Below, in pieces: positions 11,655 through 21,800 of a stretch of DNA of 64,000 nt. How positions within the stretch are numbered: position 1 is the first letter of the stretch; the number at the start of each line of letters is the position of its first letter. The translations under genes were made by a program, and so were the position numbers. The notes under the pieces were generated by a model. It was not told the DNA's origin. It ran no database searches and saw only the letters and a program-made list of their open reading frames with translations. This stretch comes from Anthracocystis setariae (taxonomy: Eukaryota; Basidiomycota; Ustilaginomycetes; Ustilaginales; Ustilaginaceae). The stretch is taken from assembly GCA_928724745.1 (NCBI GenBank), contig CAKMXJ010000024.1, positions 1 to 64,000 on the forward strand. The letters are read 5' to 3'.

Positions 11655-12230
11655 TTTTGTAGTGGACCGTCTTGCTGTTGAAGCTGACCGTCTTCCAGTT
11701 CTAGTAGACCGCCTTGCAATTGTAGTGGACCGTCTCCAAATTGTAGTGTTGTAGTTGACCGTCTTCCAATTGTAGCAGACCGTCTTGGATTTGTAGTGGA
11801 CCGTCTTCCAGTTGTAGTGGACCGTCTTGGACTTGTAGTTGACCGTCTTGGATTTGTAGTGGGCCGTCTTCCAGTTGTAGCAGACCGTCTTGGATTTGTA
11901 GTGGACCGTCTTCCATTTGTAGCAGACCGTCTTGGATTTGTAGTGGACCGTCTTGGATTTGTAGTGGACCGTCTTCCATTTGTAGCAGACCGTCTTGGAT
12001 TTGTAGTAGACCGTCTTCCATTTGTAGCAGACCGTCTTGGATTTGTAGTGGACCGTCTTGGATTTGTAGTAGACCGTCTTCCCTGCTCAGCACGCTCAAA
12101 AAAGTTGAATTTGTATTGGACCGTCTTCCAATTTGTATTGGACCGTCTTCCAATTTGAATACAGACGCGTCTCAGATTTCAATTGGACCGTCTTCCAATT
12201 TTCAAATGGACCGTCTTCCAGAGGGCCGGA
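11655..12230. repeat. 21-bp minisatellite upstream of the C2H2-family gene
   Basis: About 25 degenerate copies of a 21-bp unit with core GGACCGTCTT followed by (G/C)(G/C)A(T/A)TTGTAGT. Since 21 is a multiple of 3, both strands stay open and encode a seven-residue peptide repeat (VVDRLGF-type), which I take as a by-product. The GGACCGTCTT word recurs at 14015-14200, 16060-16210, 16420-16545, 16870-16985, 17430-17545 and 17990-18105, and near the end of each 1293-bp unit. It lies just upstream of both C2H2-family genes, so it may be a promoter-proximal or binding array. Confidence 0.85.
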
Positions 12231-12263
12231 CGCGAGCTGCCCACCTGGGGATAAGCATTAGAA

Positions 12264-12282
12264 CCCTAACCCTAACCCTAAC
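12264..12282. repeat. Interstitial telomeric tract
   Basis: Three CCCTAA repeats following GATAAGCATTAGAA, the same left neighbour seen before the tracts at 16232, 16561, 17014, 17574 and 18133. Confidence 0.9.
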
Positions 12283-12434
12283 ACTTTGACGGCTCGGAAA
12301 GTTGCAATTTTTGTTAAACTTTAACAAAATTTGTAACTATTCTGGTAGCTTATAGCCCCATTGAGGTTGCCAGATCATAAGAAGGCCAAGTGGTTTTTCC
12401 TTGAGCACCAGAACCTCTAATAACCCTAATTGGT
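12283..12434. repeat. 150-bp subtelomeric module, copy 1
   Basis: Starts ACTTTGACGGCTCGG and ends CTAATAACCCTAA. A nearly identical copy lies at about 18504-18655, again followed by telomere-like sequence. It contains the small palindrome TTGTTAAACTTTAACAA. No coding capacity. Confidence 0.8.
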
Positions 12435-12984
12435 AACGCCAAAGTTTGCATACACCCTCCGTTTGGGTCCCTCTACAAGTTTCATTAGTACAGATTTCAC
12501 GGTGTGAAGCGCCTCCATGGGGATCGCCTTGTAACAATTAAATAGCCAAAAATTCCGGCTCTAAAATAAAGCAATTAATATACACTGTTAGATTATGCCA
12601 GTCAACACAGTCTCACATTGCAAAAAAGGAAGAATTATTCTGCTGTGTTAGATCAGCAGTGTCTGACACGGGAGGTGACCAACTTTGAACCACTCCTGAG
12701 CCATGACAAGACATAATGACGCACTGCAATGCTGGGAACATCACCGTATAACACCCCTCTACACATCCCATTAAAGCGTCAGCACCATCAGAGGTGATCA
12801 AAAACTTTTTTCTTCCCGGGTGATCAGCCCACCACACCTTCAACGTCCAAATATCTCGGAATTGGCGTTAATTGTAACGCCAAAGTTTGCATACACCCTC
12901 CGTTTGGGTCCCTCTACAAGTTTCATTAGTACAGATTTCACGGTGTGAAGCGCCTCCATGGGGATCGCCTTGTAACGCCTTCGG
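12435..12984. repeat. Rearranged fragments of the OTU-gene 3' flank
   Basis: Two pieces carry the CCCTCCGTTTGGGTCC, CATTAGTACAG and TGTGAAGCGCC landmarks of the OTU flank (12435-12536 and 12785-12976). Both end GATCGCCTTGTAAC. The bases between (12537-12784) include a diverged copy of the ACCAACTTTGAACC region. No gene is visible. Confidence 0.7.
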
Positions 12985-14012
12985 ACGTGTTAGAACACGT
13001 GTTGTGACACGTTCTGAACAAGCAGAAAAAAGCAGGAATTTCGGACGTCTCTGGCTCTGCTAGAGCACATGTTGTGACACGTTCTGAACAAGCAGAAAAA
13101 AGCAGGAATTTCCAACGTCTCCGGACGTGTTAGAACATGTGTTGTGACACGTTCAGAACAAGCAAAAAAAGCAGGAATTTCGGACGTCTCCGGCTGTGTT
13201 AGATGACGTGGTGTGACACATGCGGAACAAGCAAAAAAAGCAGAAATTTCGGACGCGTCCGGACGTGTTAGATCTGGTGTTGTGACACGTTCTGAACAAG
13301 CAAAAAAAGCAGGAATTTTGGATGCCTTCGGACGTGTTAGAACACGTGTTGTGACACATGCTGACTAAGCGGAAAAAGCAGGAATTTTGGACGCCTCCGG
13401 ACATGTTAGATCACGTGTTGTGACACGTGCTGAACAAGCCAAAAAAGCAGGAATTTCGGACGTCTTTGGCTGTGTTAGATTGCGTGTTGTGACACGTCCG
13501 TTTGTGACAAAGGATTTTTGAGTTTTTTTCGTTTTGATCGCGTGTTGTGACACGCTACGTCTCTGCGGTAAAAAGCAGGAATTTCGGATGCCTCCCGACA
13601 TGTTAGATCGCGTGTTGTGACACGTACTGAACAAGCAGAAAAAAAGCAGGAATTTCCTGACGTCTCTGGCTGTGTTAGATGACGTGTTGTGACACATGCG
13701 GAACAAGCAAAAAAAAGCAGGAATTTCCGGACGCTTCCGGACGTGTTAGAGCATGTGTTGTGACACGTTCTGAACAAGCAAAAAAAGCAGGAATTTCGGA
13801 CGCCTCCAGCTGTGTTAGAACACGTGTTGTGACACGTTCTGAACAAGCAAAAAAAAGCAGGAATTTCGGACGCCTTCGGACGTGTTAGATGACGTGTTGT
13901 GACACATGCTGACTAAGCGGAAAAAGCAGGAATTTCGGACGCTTCCGGCTGTGTTAGAACACGTGTTGTGACACGTTCAGAACAAGCAAAAAAGCAGGAA
14001 TTTTGGACGCGT
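12985..14012. repeat. ~69-bp subtelomeric satellite array
   Basis: About 15 head-to-tail copies of a 69-70-bp unit. The core is GTTAGAACACGTGTTGTGAC, then ACGTTCTGAACAAGC, an A run, GCAGGAATTT and GGACG. Each unit carries the 8-bp palindrome ACACGTGT, an E-box-like CACGTG, beside the inverted GTGACAC. Because 69 is divisible by 3, open frames of repeated Cys-rich peptides appear on both strands; I do not regard these as genes. Confidence 0.9.
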
Positions 14013-14014
14013 CT

Positions 14015-14220
14015 GGTCTAATTTGTATTGGACCGTCTTAATTTGTATTGGACCGTCTTAATTTGTATTGGACCGTCTTCCAATTTGTATTGGACCATTT
14101 TCTAATTTGTATTAGACCGTCTTATTTGTATTGGACCGTCTTCAAATTTGAATACAGACGCGTCCCCCAATTTTCAAATGGACCGTCTTCCAGAGCTGCC
14201 TAGCTGGGGATAAGCATTAG
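14015..14220. repeat. GGACCGTCTT minisatellite block
   Basis: Repeats of ATTTGTATTGGACCGTCTT followed by a CAGAGCTGCCTAGCTGGG-GATAAGCATTAGAA ending. The same composite ending precedes telomeric tracts elsewhere, but here it is followed by unrelated sequence instead. Confidence 0.8.
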
Positions 14221-14660
14221 AATCTCCAACGTCCCTGACATGGTCAACGTAGGGTTAGGGTTTGGGTCGGGGTCAAAACCCAAGTCACCGTATCTCAGCA
14301 ACCAGGGATGCGCTCCTTTGAAAACTCACTGCTAGCATCTCCTTCAGCATGTGTGAGCAAGTTTGATTAAGCTAGCGTGGAGATTGGAGGTGGTCCATTT
14401 TCCCACTTTCAAAGGGGGGACCCTTGGAGCTTCGACCAAAATCTCCAAAAACAACAAGTCGGCCATAGCTCCACAACCACTTTGCGCCCTTCCATGGGAG
14501 TTTCAGGGTGTTCATTTGGGCCTATTTGAGCCATAGTTTACTATGGGTGCATCCCTGAAAAGTGAAATTTTTGCCAACCCGAGTCGAGTCGGGCCGATAT
14601 TGACGGAGCCGTACAGCAACATTTTATTATGCAACTTGCGTACTTGCGTAGAGGGTTAAG
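14221..14660. other. Gene-free subtelomeric sequence
   Basis: Contains a short GGGTTAGGG motif near 14252, the only telomere-like motif in the opposite orientation, and two ATCTC(A/C)GCAACCA-like motifs related to the OTU flank. From about 14575 it repeats the 3' untranslated region of the C2H2 family (CGAGTCGAGTCGG, TTGACGGAGCCGTACAG, as at 8880-8940). No ORF of interest. Confidence 0.6.
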
Positions 14661-15373
14661 TAATCAAAAAAACATATATTTTGTATATAAAAAACATAAT
14701 TAATTTAAATTAAACAAAACTACTAATTTAAAACCCATACTAACCTAAAACCTTAACCCACAAAACAACAGAAATCACAATACCAATAAAGTAAGGGAAA
14801 AAACAATATTTATTAAATAAATTAAAATAAAATTAAATAAATAAAAAATATTTTTTTTTTTTATTTTTATTATTCTTAATTAATAACCCCCCCCCTTTTT
14901 ATTTTTTCCCCCCCTCTTTTCCTTCCCCTTTCCCTTTCTTTTTTTTTTTCTTTTCTTTTCCTCCCCTTTTTTTCTTTTTTTTTTTTTCCTTTCTCCTTTT
15001 TCCTTCCTTTCCCCTTTCCCTCCTCTCCTTTTTCTTTTCTTTTTTTTTTTTCTTTTTCTTCTCCCTCCTTTTTTTTCCCTTTTCTTTTCTTTTTCTTTTC
15101 TTTTTTTTCCTCCTTTTTCTTCTCCTCTCCTTCCCTCCTCTTTTTCCCTCCCTTCTTTCCCCCTCTTCTCCTCTTCTTTCTCCTTTCTCTCCCCTCTCCC
15201 CTCCTCTTTCCTTTCTCCTCTCTTTTCCTTTTTCTCCTCCTCTTTTTCTTCTTCTTCCCTTTTCCTCCCCCCTTCCCCCTTTCTCTCCCCTCCCCTCCCC
15301 TCCTCCCCCCCCCCCCCCCCCCCCCCTCCCCCCCCCCCCCCCCCCTCCTCCCCCTTCCCCCCCCCCCTCCCCC

Positions 15374-15411
<38 letters not shown>
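14661..15411. other. AT-rich then pyrimidine-only tract ending in a long C run
   Basis: About 220 bp of very AT-rich sequence is followed by ~530 bp of nearly pure T and C on the plus strand, ending in ~110 bases that are almost all C. It is unlike anything else in the window and abuts satellite repeats on both sides. A long polypyrimidine tract is possible biologically, but the pattern resembles unresolved consensus in a gap between repeats. Open frames read from it (Gly/Glu/Lys-rich) are not credible genes. Confidence 0.6.
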
Positions 15412-15413
<2 letters not shown>

Positions 15414-16058
15414 CTCCGGACGTGTTAGAACACGTGTTGTGACACGTTCTGAACAAGCAAAAAAAGCAGGAATTTCGGACGCCTTCGGACGTGTAATACA
15501 CACCACCACGGACGCCTTCACTTTTATTTTTTTTTTTTTTTTTAAAAGCAGGAATTTCCTGACGTCTCCGGCTGTGTTAGATGACGTGTTGTGACACATG
15601 CTGACTAAGCGGAAAAAGCAGGAATTTCCTGACGTCTCCGGCTGTGTTAGATGACGTGTTGTGACACGTTCTGAACAAGCAAAAAAAGCAGGAATTTTGG
15701 ACGTCTCCGGACGTGTTAGAACACGTGTTGTGACACGTTCTGAACAAGCAAAAAAAGCAGGAATTTCGGACGCCTCCAGCTGTGTTAGAACACGTGTTGT
15801 GACACGTTCTGAACAAGCAGAAAAAGCAGGAATTTCGGACGCTTCCGGACGTGTTAGAGCACGTGTTGTGACACGTTCTGAACAAGCAAAAAAAGCAGGA
15901 ATTTCGGACGCTTCCGGACATGTTAGAACACGTGTTGTGACACGTTCTGAACAAGCAGAAAAAAGCAGGAATTTCCGACGTCTCCGGATGTGTTAGAACA
16001 CGTGTTGTGACACGTTCTGAACAAGCAAAAAAAGCAGGAATTTCGGACGCGTCCGGTC
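15412..16058. repeat. ~69-bp satellite array, second block
   Basis: About nine further copies of the ~69-bp unit described at 12985, interrupted near 15497-15545 by a short AT/T-rich insertion. The array passes into GGACCGTCTT minisatellite at 16060. Confidence 0.85.
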
Positions 16059-17026
16059 TAATTTGTATTGGACCGTCTTAATTTGTATTGGACCGTCTTA
16101 ATTTGTATTGGACCGTCTTAATTTGTATTGGACCGTCTTCCAATTTGAATACAAAACGCGTCTCAGATTTCAATTCCAATTTTCAAATGGACCGTCTTCC
16201 AGAGCTGCCTAGCTCCGGATAAGCATTAGAACCCTAACCCTAGGGTTAAGTAATCAAATATACCTATTTTGGGTAGATGAACAACTTTTATTAAGCAACC
16301 CTACCCTGTTTGTAATTCAGACCCCCTTGTAAGTCGGACGCTTCCGGACGTGTTAGAGCACGTGTTGTGACACGTACTGAACAAGCAGAAAAAAGCAGGA
16401 ATTTTGGACGCGTCCGGTCTAATTTGTATTGGACCGTCTTAATTTGTATTGGACCGTCTTAATTTGTATTGGACCGTCTTCCAATTTGAATACAGACGCG
16501 TCTTCCAATTTTCAAATGGACCGTCTTCCAGAGCTGCCTAGCTCCGGATAAGCATTAGAACCCTAACCCTAGGAATTTCGGACGTCTCCGGACGTGTTAG
16601 AACACGTGTTGTGACACGTACTGAACAAGCAGAAAAAAGCAGGAATTTCGGATGTCTCCGGCTGTGTTAGATAGCGTGTTGTGACACGTTCCGTCTTTGC
16701 GGAAAAAAGCAGGAATTTTGGACGTCTTCGGCTGTGTTAGATAGCGTGTTGTGACACGTTCCGTCTTTGCGGAAAAAAGCAGGAATTTCGGACGCTTCCG
16801 GACGTGTTAGAACACGTGTTGTGACACGTTCAGAACAAGCAGAAAAAAGCAGGAATTTTGGACGCGTCCGGTCTAATTTGTATTGGACCGTCTTAATTTG
16901 TATTGGACCGTCTTAATTTGTATTGGACCGTCTTCCAATTTGAATACAGACGCGTCTTCCAATTTTCAAATGGACCGTCTTCCAGAGCTGCCTAGCTCCG
17001 GATAAGCATTAGAACCCTAACCCTAA
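16059..17026. repeat. Composite subtelomeric modules with telomeric tracts
   Basis: Three shorter versions of a composite unit: satellite copies, then GGACCGTCTT minisatellite, then GAGCTGCCTAGCTCCGG-ATAAGCATTAGAA, then CCCTAACCCTA. Telomeric tracts lie at 16232-16243, 16561-16572 and 17014-17026. Positions 16246-16335 are a fragment of the C2H2-family 3' region (GGGTTAAGTAATC, AAGCAACCCTACCCTG, CCCCCTTGTAA), the same sequence as at 8940-9040. Confidence 0.85.
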
Positions 17027-18146
17027 GTGTTGTGACACGTACTGAACAAGCAGAAAAAGCAGGAATTTCCGACGTCTCTGGACGTGTTAGAACACGTGTT
17101 GTGACACATACTGAACAAGCAGAAAAAAGCAGGAATTTTGGACGTCTCCGGCTGTGTTAGATCACGTTATGTGACACATGCTGATTAAGCGGAAAAAGCA
17201 GGAATTTCGGACGTCTCCAGCTGTGTTAGATCACGTGTTGTGACACGTTCCGTCTTTGCGGAAAAAAGCAGGAATTTCGGACGTCCTCGGACGTGTTAGA
17301 ACACGTGTTGTGACACGTACTGAACAAGCAGAAAAAAGCAGGAATTTCGGACGCTTCCGGACGTGTTAGAACACGTGTTGTGACACGTTCAGAACAAGCA
17401 GAAAAAAGCAGGAATTTTGGACGCGTCCGGTCTAATTTGTATTGGACCGTCTTAATTTGTATTGGACCGTCTTAATTTGTATTGGACCGTCTTCCAATTT
17501 GAATACAGACGCGTCTTCCAATTTTCAAATGGACCGTCTTCCAGAGCTGCCTAGCTCCGGATAAGCATTAGAACCCTAACCCTAAGTGTTGTGACACGTA
17601 CTGAACAAGCAGAAAAAGCAGGAATTTCCGACGTCTCTGGACGTGTTAGAACACGTGTTGTGACACGTACTGAACAAGCAGAAAAAAGCAGGAATTTTGG
17701 ACGTCTCCGGCTGTGTTAGATCACGTTATGTGACACATGCTGATTAAGCGGAAAAAGCAGGAATTTCGGACGTCTCCAGCTGTGTTAGATCACGTGTTGT
17801 GACACGTTCTGTCTTTGCGGAAAAAAGCAGGAATTTCGGACGTCCTCGGACGTGTTAGAACACGTGTTGTGACACGTACTGAACAAGCAGAAAAAAGCAG
17901 GAATTTCGGACGCTTCCGGACGTGTTAGAACACGTGTTGTGACACGTTCAGAACAAGCAGAAAAAAGCAGGAATTTTGGACGCGTCCGGTCTAATTTGTA
18001 TTGGACCGTCTTAATTTGTATTGGACCGTCTTAATTTGTATTGGACCGTCTTCCAATTTGAATACAGACGCGTCTTCCAATTTTCAAATGGACCGTCTTC
18101 CAGAGCTGCCTAGCTCCGGATAAGCATTAGAACCCTAACCCTAACC
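17027..18146. repeat. Two near-identical 559-bp composite units
   Basis: Units 17027-17585 and 17586-18146 each contain about six ~69-bp satellite copies, three GGACCGTCTT copies, the GATAAGCATTAGAA ending and a CCCTAA tract (17574-17585, 18133-18146). The repeat boundary falls on the telomeric tract, as in the OTU and 1293-bp arrays. Confidence 0.9.
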
Positions 18147-18149
18147 ATG

Positions 18150-18380
18150 CTAGGCTTGCACCTCCTGAGGTTGACCATACTGAGGTTGAGGTAGAGGTTG
18201 AGGCTTGGGCTGGCTAGGTTGCAGACATTGAGGTTGAGGTTGAGGCTAGTGAGGTTGCAGAGGTTGAGGTTGAGGTTGAGGCTGGCTAGGTTGTGGAGGT
18301 GGAGGTCCGGGTTGCTGAGGTTGCAGGCTAGGTTGGCTAGGTTAAGGAGGTTGTCAACCTCAACAACATTGAATGATGAC
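18150..18380. repeat. GAGGTT minisatellite
   Basis: Degenerate repeats of GAGGTTGAGGTTGAG with interspersed GGCTAGGTTG. Short open frames on both strands encode Leu/Asn- or Arg-rich repeats and are not supported as genes. Confidence 0.75.
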
Positions 18381-18823
18381 ATACAGCCTCAACCATTTAA
18401 TTTGAGATGATATGGCTATCCATTCCCTTACCTGTGGGCCCCAGTGTATGTGTCCAGCGCATCTGCAGACAAGTCAATTAGCAGAATCAACTCAAGGTCA
18501 AAAAACTTTGACGGCTCGGAAAGTTGCAATTTTTGTTAAACTTTAACAAAATTTGTAACTATTCCGGTAGCTTATAGCCCCATTGAGGTTGCCAGATCAT
18601 AAGAAGGCCAAGTGGTTTTTCCTTGAGCACCAGAACCTCTAATAACCCTAACCCTTAACCCAACCCAAGTCGAGTCGGCCCAATATTGACGGAGCCGTAC
18701 AGCAACATTTTATTATGCAACTTGCGTAGGGTTAAGTAATCAAATATACCTATTTTGGGTAGATGAACAACTTTTATTAAGCAACCCTACCCTGTTTGTA
18801 ATTCAGACCCCCTTGTAACCCTA
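18381..18823. repeat. Module copies ahead of the 1293-bp array
   Basis: 18504-18655 copies the module at 12283-12434 and is followed by CCCTAACCCTTAACCC (18646-18660). 18661-18823 copies the C2H2-family 3' region (as at 8880-9040 and 16246-16335), ending CCCCCTTGTAACCCTA. The preceding ~120 bp show nothing recognisable. Confidence 0.75.
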
Positions 18824-21800
18824 GGTGGAAATATCAGACCTTCTCCCGATCTCCCGCTCACCCGCTCCGCTATCTTGGCAACGATCCCGGGAGCAACACC
18901 CGGTACTACGCCCCTGGCCTCGACACAGACGCACCGCCACGTTCCGAGGTTCTAAGACCCCAGGAGCTTAACAGCCAGATGCAAGCTGCCCACCTGGGGA
19001 TAAGCTTTAGAAGCTGCATCTCCGCAACGGCTGCATGGATTCCTGTGAAACAAAGCTCATGACACTCTCCTCAGTGTCAGGAATGTCATAGAAGCTGCCT
19101 TGCCATCATAGCATGTCTGGTTGTAAAGTTACAGGCACATGGCTATAAGAGCTGCATTTTCAGGTCTTATAGCCATGTGGCTACATCTCCGCAACGGCTG
19201 CATGGATTGTTGTGTAATAGGTCTTGTGACACTCTGCTTGGTCTCAGAAATGTCATGATACCTCTAGAATCCCAACAGCATGGCTGGTTGCTGCACAAAA
19301 GCTGTTTGAAGGTGACGTGATTTTATCTCCTGATTTTCTGGAATTAAAGTCACGTCGCCTTTGAGACTGTAGATCTTGCAGAATCATATTGCTGACAGTG
19401 TGGCATAGATGTTGCCGTGTTCCTGAGATGAATCTCTGTTTTTTATTCTGGCGTTATGCCCTCTTTCCAATCTAAATTTGCGCCTCCACACTGATCAAAA
19501 ATTTTATTCCGAGTTGAAATCCATCCATGCAGCTGATTCTGTGCTGGCAACTCTCTGTACCAATTTTCTCCAAAGACAGCATCAAGCCTCTGCTTTGCTG
19601 TGATAGCTGTTGGAAGCGTCTTAGAGGCAGATGGCTGCAATGGATGAATGCTGGCTGACATCCACTCCGGACCAAAAGATGAAGTGGGTCAAAATTCAAG
19701 CAGGTTCCAGTAGACCTGGGCCCAGGGGACTCTCCTGTTTGAGCATTTTGGTCCAGTTTCCGGCAAGTCCCCTTTTCTGACCAAGCCTGGGGGAGTCTCC
19801 TGTTTGGGAAATTTTCCTTTGATTTCAGATGCGTCTTTGCAATTGTAGTGGACTGTCTTCTGCTTTGTTACCAATCGTCTCCTGGTTCTTACTGGCCGTC
19901 TCCAAATTGTTACTGTCTTCCAATTTGAAGTAGACCGTCTGTCTTTTTGTTTGAAGTGGGCCGTCTTCTGCTGAATTCAAATCCAAAATTATTTTGAAGT
20001 GGCGCGTCTTCCTGGCATTTCAAAATTCAGCACAGTTTTCAAATGGACCGTCTCATTTTCTCAAAGACGCGTCCAAACAACAATTTTTTGCCCATCAAAC
20101 CCTAACCCCTAACCCTAGGTGGAAATATCAGACCTTCTCCCGATCTCCCGCTCACCCGCTCCGCTATCTTGGCAACGATCCCGGGAGCAACACCCGGTAC
20201 TACGCCCCTGGCCTCGACACAGACGCACCGCCACGTTCCGAGGTTCTAAGACCCCAGGAGCTTAACAGCCAGATGCAAGCTGCCCACCTGGGGATAAGCT
20301 TTAGAAGCTGCATCTCCGCAACGGCTGCATGGATTCCTGTGAAACAAAGCTCATGACACTCTCCTCAGTGTCAGGAATGTCATAGAAGCTGCCTTGCCAT
20401 CATAGCATGTCTGGTTGTAAAGTTACAGGCACATGGCTATAAGAGCTGCATTTTCAGGTCTTATAGCCATGTGGCTACATCTCCGCAACGGCTGCATGGA
20501 TTGTTGTGTAATAGGTCTTGTGACACTCTGCTTGGTCTCAGAAATGTCATGATACCTCTAGAATCCCAACAGCATGGCTGGTTGCTGCACAAAAGCTGTT
20601 TGAAGGTGACGTGATTTTATCTCCTGATTTTCTGGAATTAAAGTCACGTCGCCTTTGAGACTGTAGATCTTGCAGAATCATATTGCTGACAGTGTGGCAT
20701 AGATGTTGCCGTGTTCCTGAGATGAATCTCTGTTTTTTATTCTGGCGTTATGCCCTCTTTCCAATCTAAATTTGCGCCTCCACACTGATCAAAAATTTTA
20801 TTCCGAGTTGAAATCCATCCATGCAGCTGATTCTGTGCTGGCAACTCTCTGTACCAATTTTCTCCAAAGACAGCATCAAGCCTCTGCTTTGCTGTGATAG
20901 CTGTTGGAAGCGTCTTAGAGGCAGATGGCTGCAATGGATGAATGCTGGCTGACATCCACTCCGGACCAAAAGATGAAGTGGGTCAAAATTCAAGCAGGTT
21001 CCAGTAGACCTGGGCCCAGGGGACTCTCCTGTTTGAGCATTTTGGTCCAGTTTCCGGCAAGTCCCCTTTTCTGACCAAGCCTGGGGGAGTCTCCTGTTTG
21101 GGAAATTTTCCTTTGATTTCAGATGCGTCTTTGCAATTGTAGTGGACTGTCTTCTGCTTTGTTACCAATCGTCTCCTGGTTCTTACTGGCCGTCTCCAAA
21201 TTGTTACTGTCTTCCAATTTGAAGTAGACCGTCTGTCTTTTTGTTTGAAGTGGGCCGTCTTCTGCTGAATTCAAATCCAAAATTATTTTGAAGTGGCGCG
21301 TCTTCCTGGCATTTCAAAATTCAGCACAGTTTTCAAATGGACCGTCTCATTTTCTCAAAGACGCGTCCAAACAACAATTTTTTGCCCATCAAACCCTAAC
21401 CCTAACCCTAGGTGGAAATATCAGACCTTCTCCCGATCTCCCGCTCACCCGCTCCGCTATCTTGGCAACGATCCCGGGAGCAACACCCGGTACTACGCCC
21501 CTGGCCTCGACACAGACGCACCGCCACGTTCCGAGGTTCTAAGACCCCAGGAGCTTAACAGCCAGATGCAAGCTGCCCACCTGGGGATAAGCTTTAGAAG
21601 CTGCATCTCCGCAACGGCTGCATGGATTCCTGTGAAACAAAGCTCATGACACTCTCCTCAGTGTCAGGAATGTCATAGAAGCTGCCTTGCCATCATAGCA
21701 TGTCTGGTTGTAAAGTTACAGGCACATGGCTATAAGAGCTGCATTTTTAGGTCTTATAGCCATGTGGCTACATCTCCGCAACGGCTGCATGGATTGTTGT

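Noticed and set aside
11701..12158. ORFs encoding seven-residue repeats on both strands
   Set aside because: They follow from the 21-bp period of a non-coding minisatellite; the similar array blocks elsewhere are not open.
14880..15599. Long minus-strand ORFs rich in Gly, Glu and Lys
   Set aside because: They are translations of the pyrimidine-only tract and poly-C run, with no domain content and doubtful underlying sequence.
13153..15996. Cys-rich repeat peptides (CHNTCSNTSG type) in satellite arrays
   Set aside because: Open only where the unit length is a multiple of three; frames break between units, with no start or splice support.
12985..18005. CRISPR-like spacing of repeats
   Set aside because: The ~69-bp units are direct satellite copies with no unique spacers, and the context is eukaryotic.
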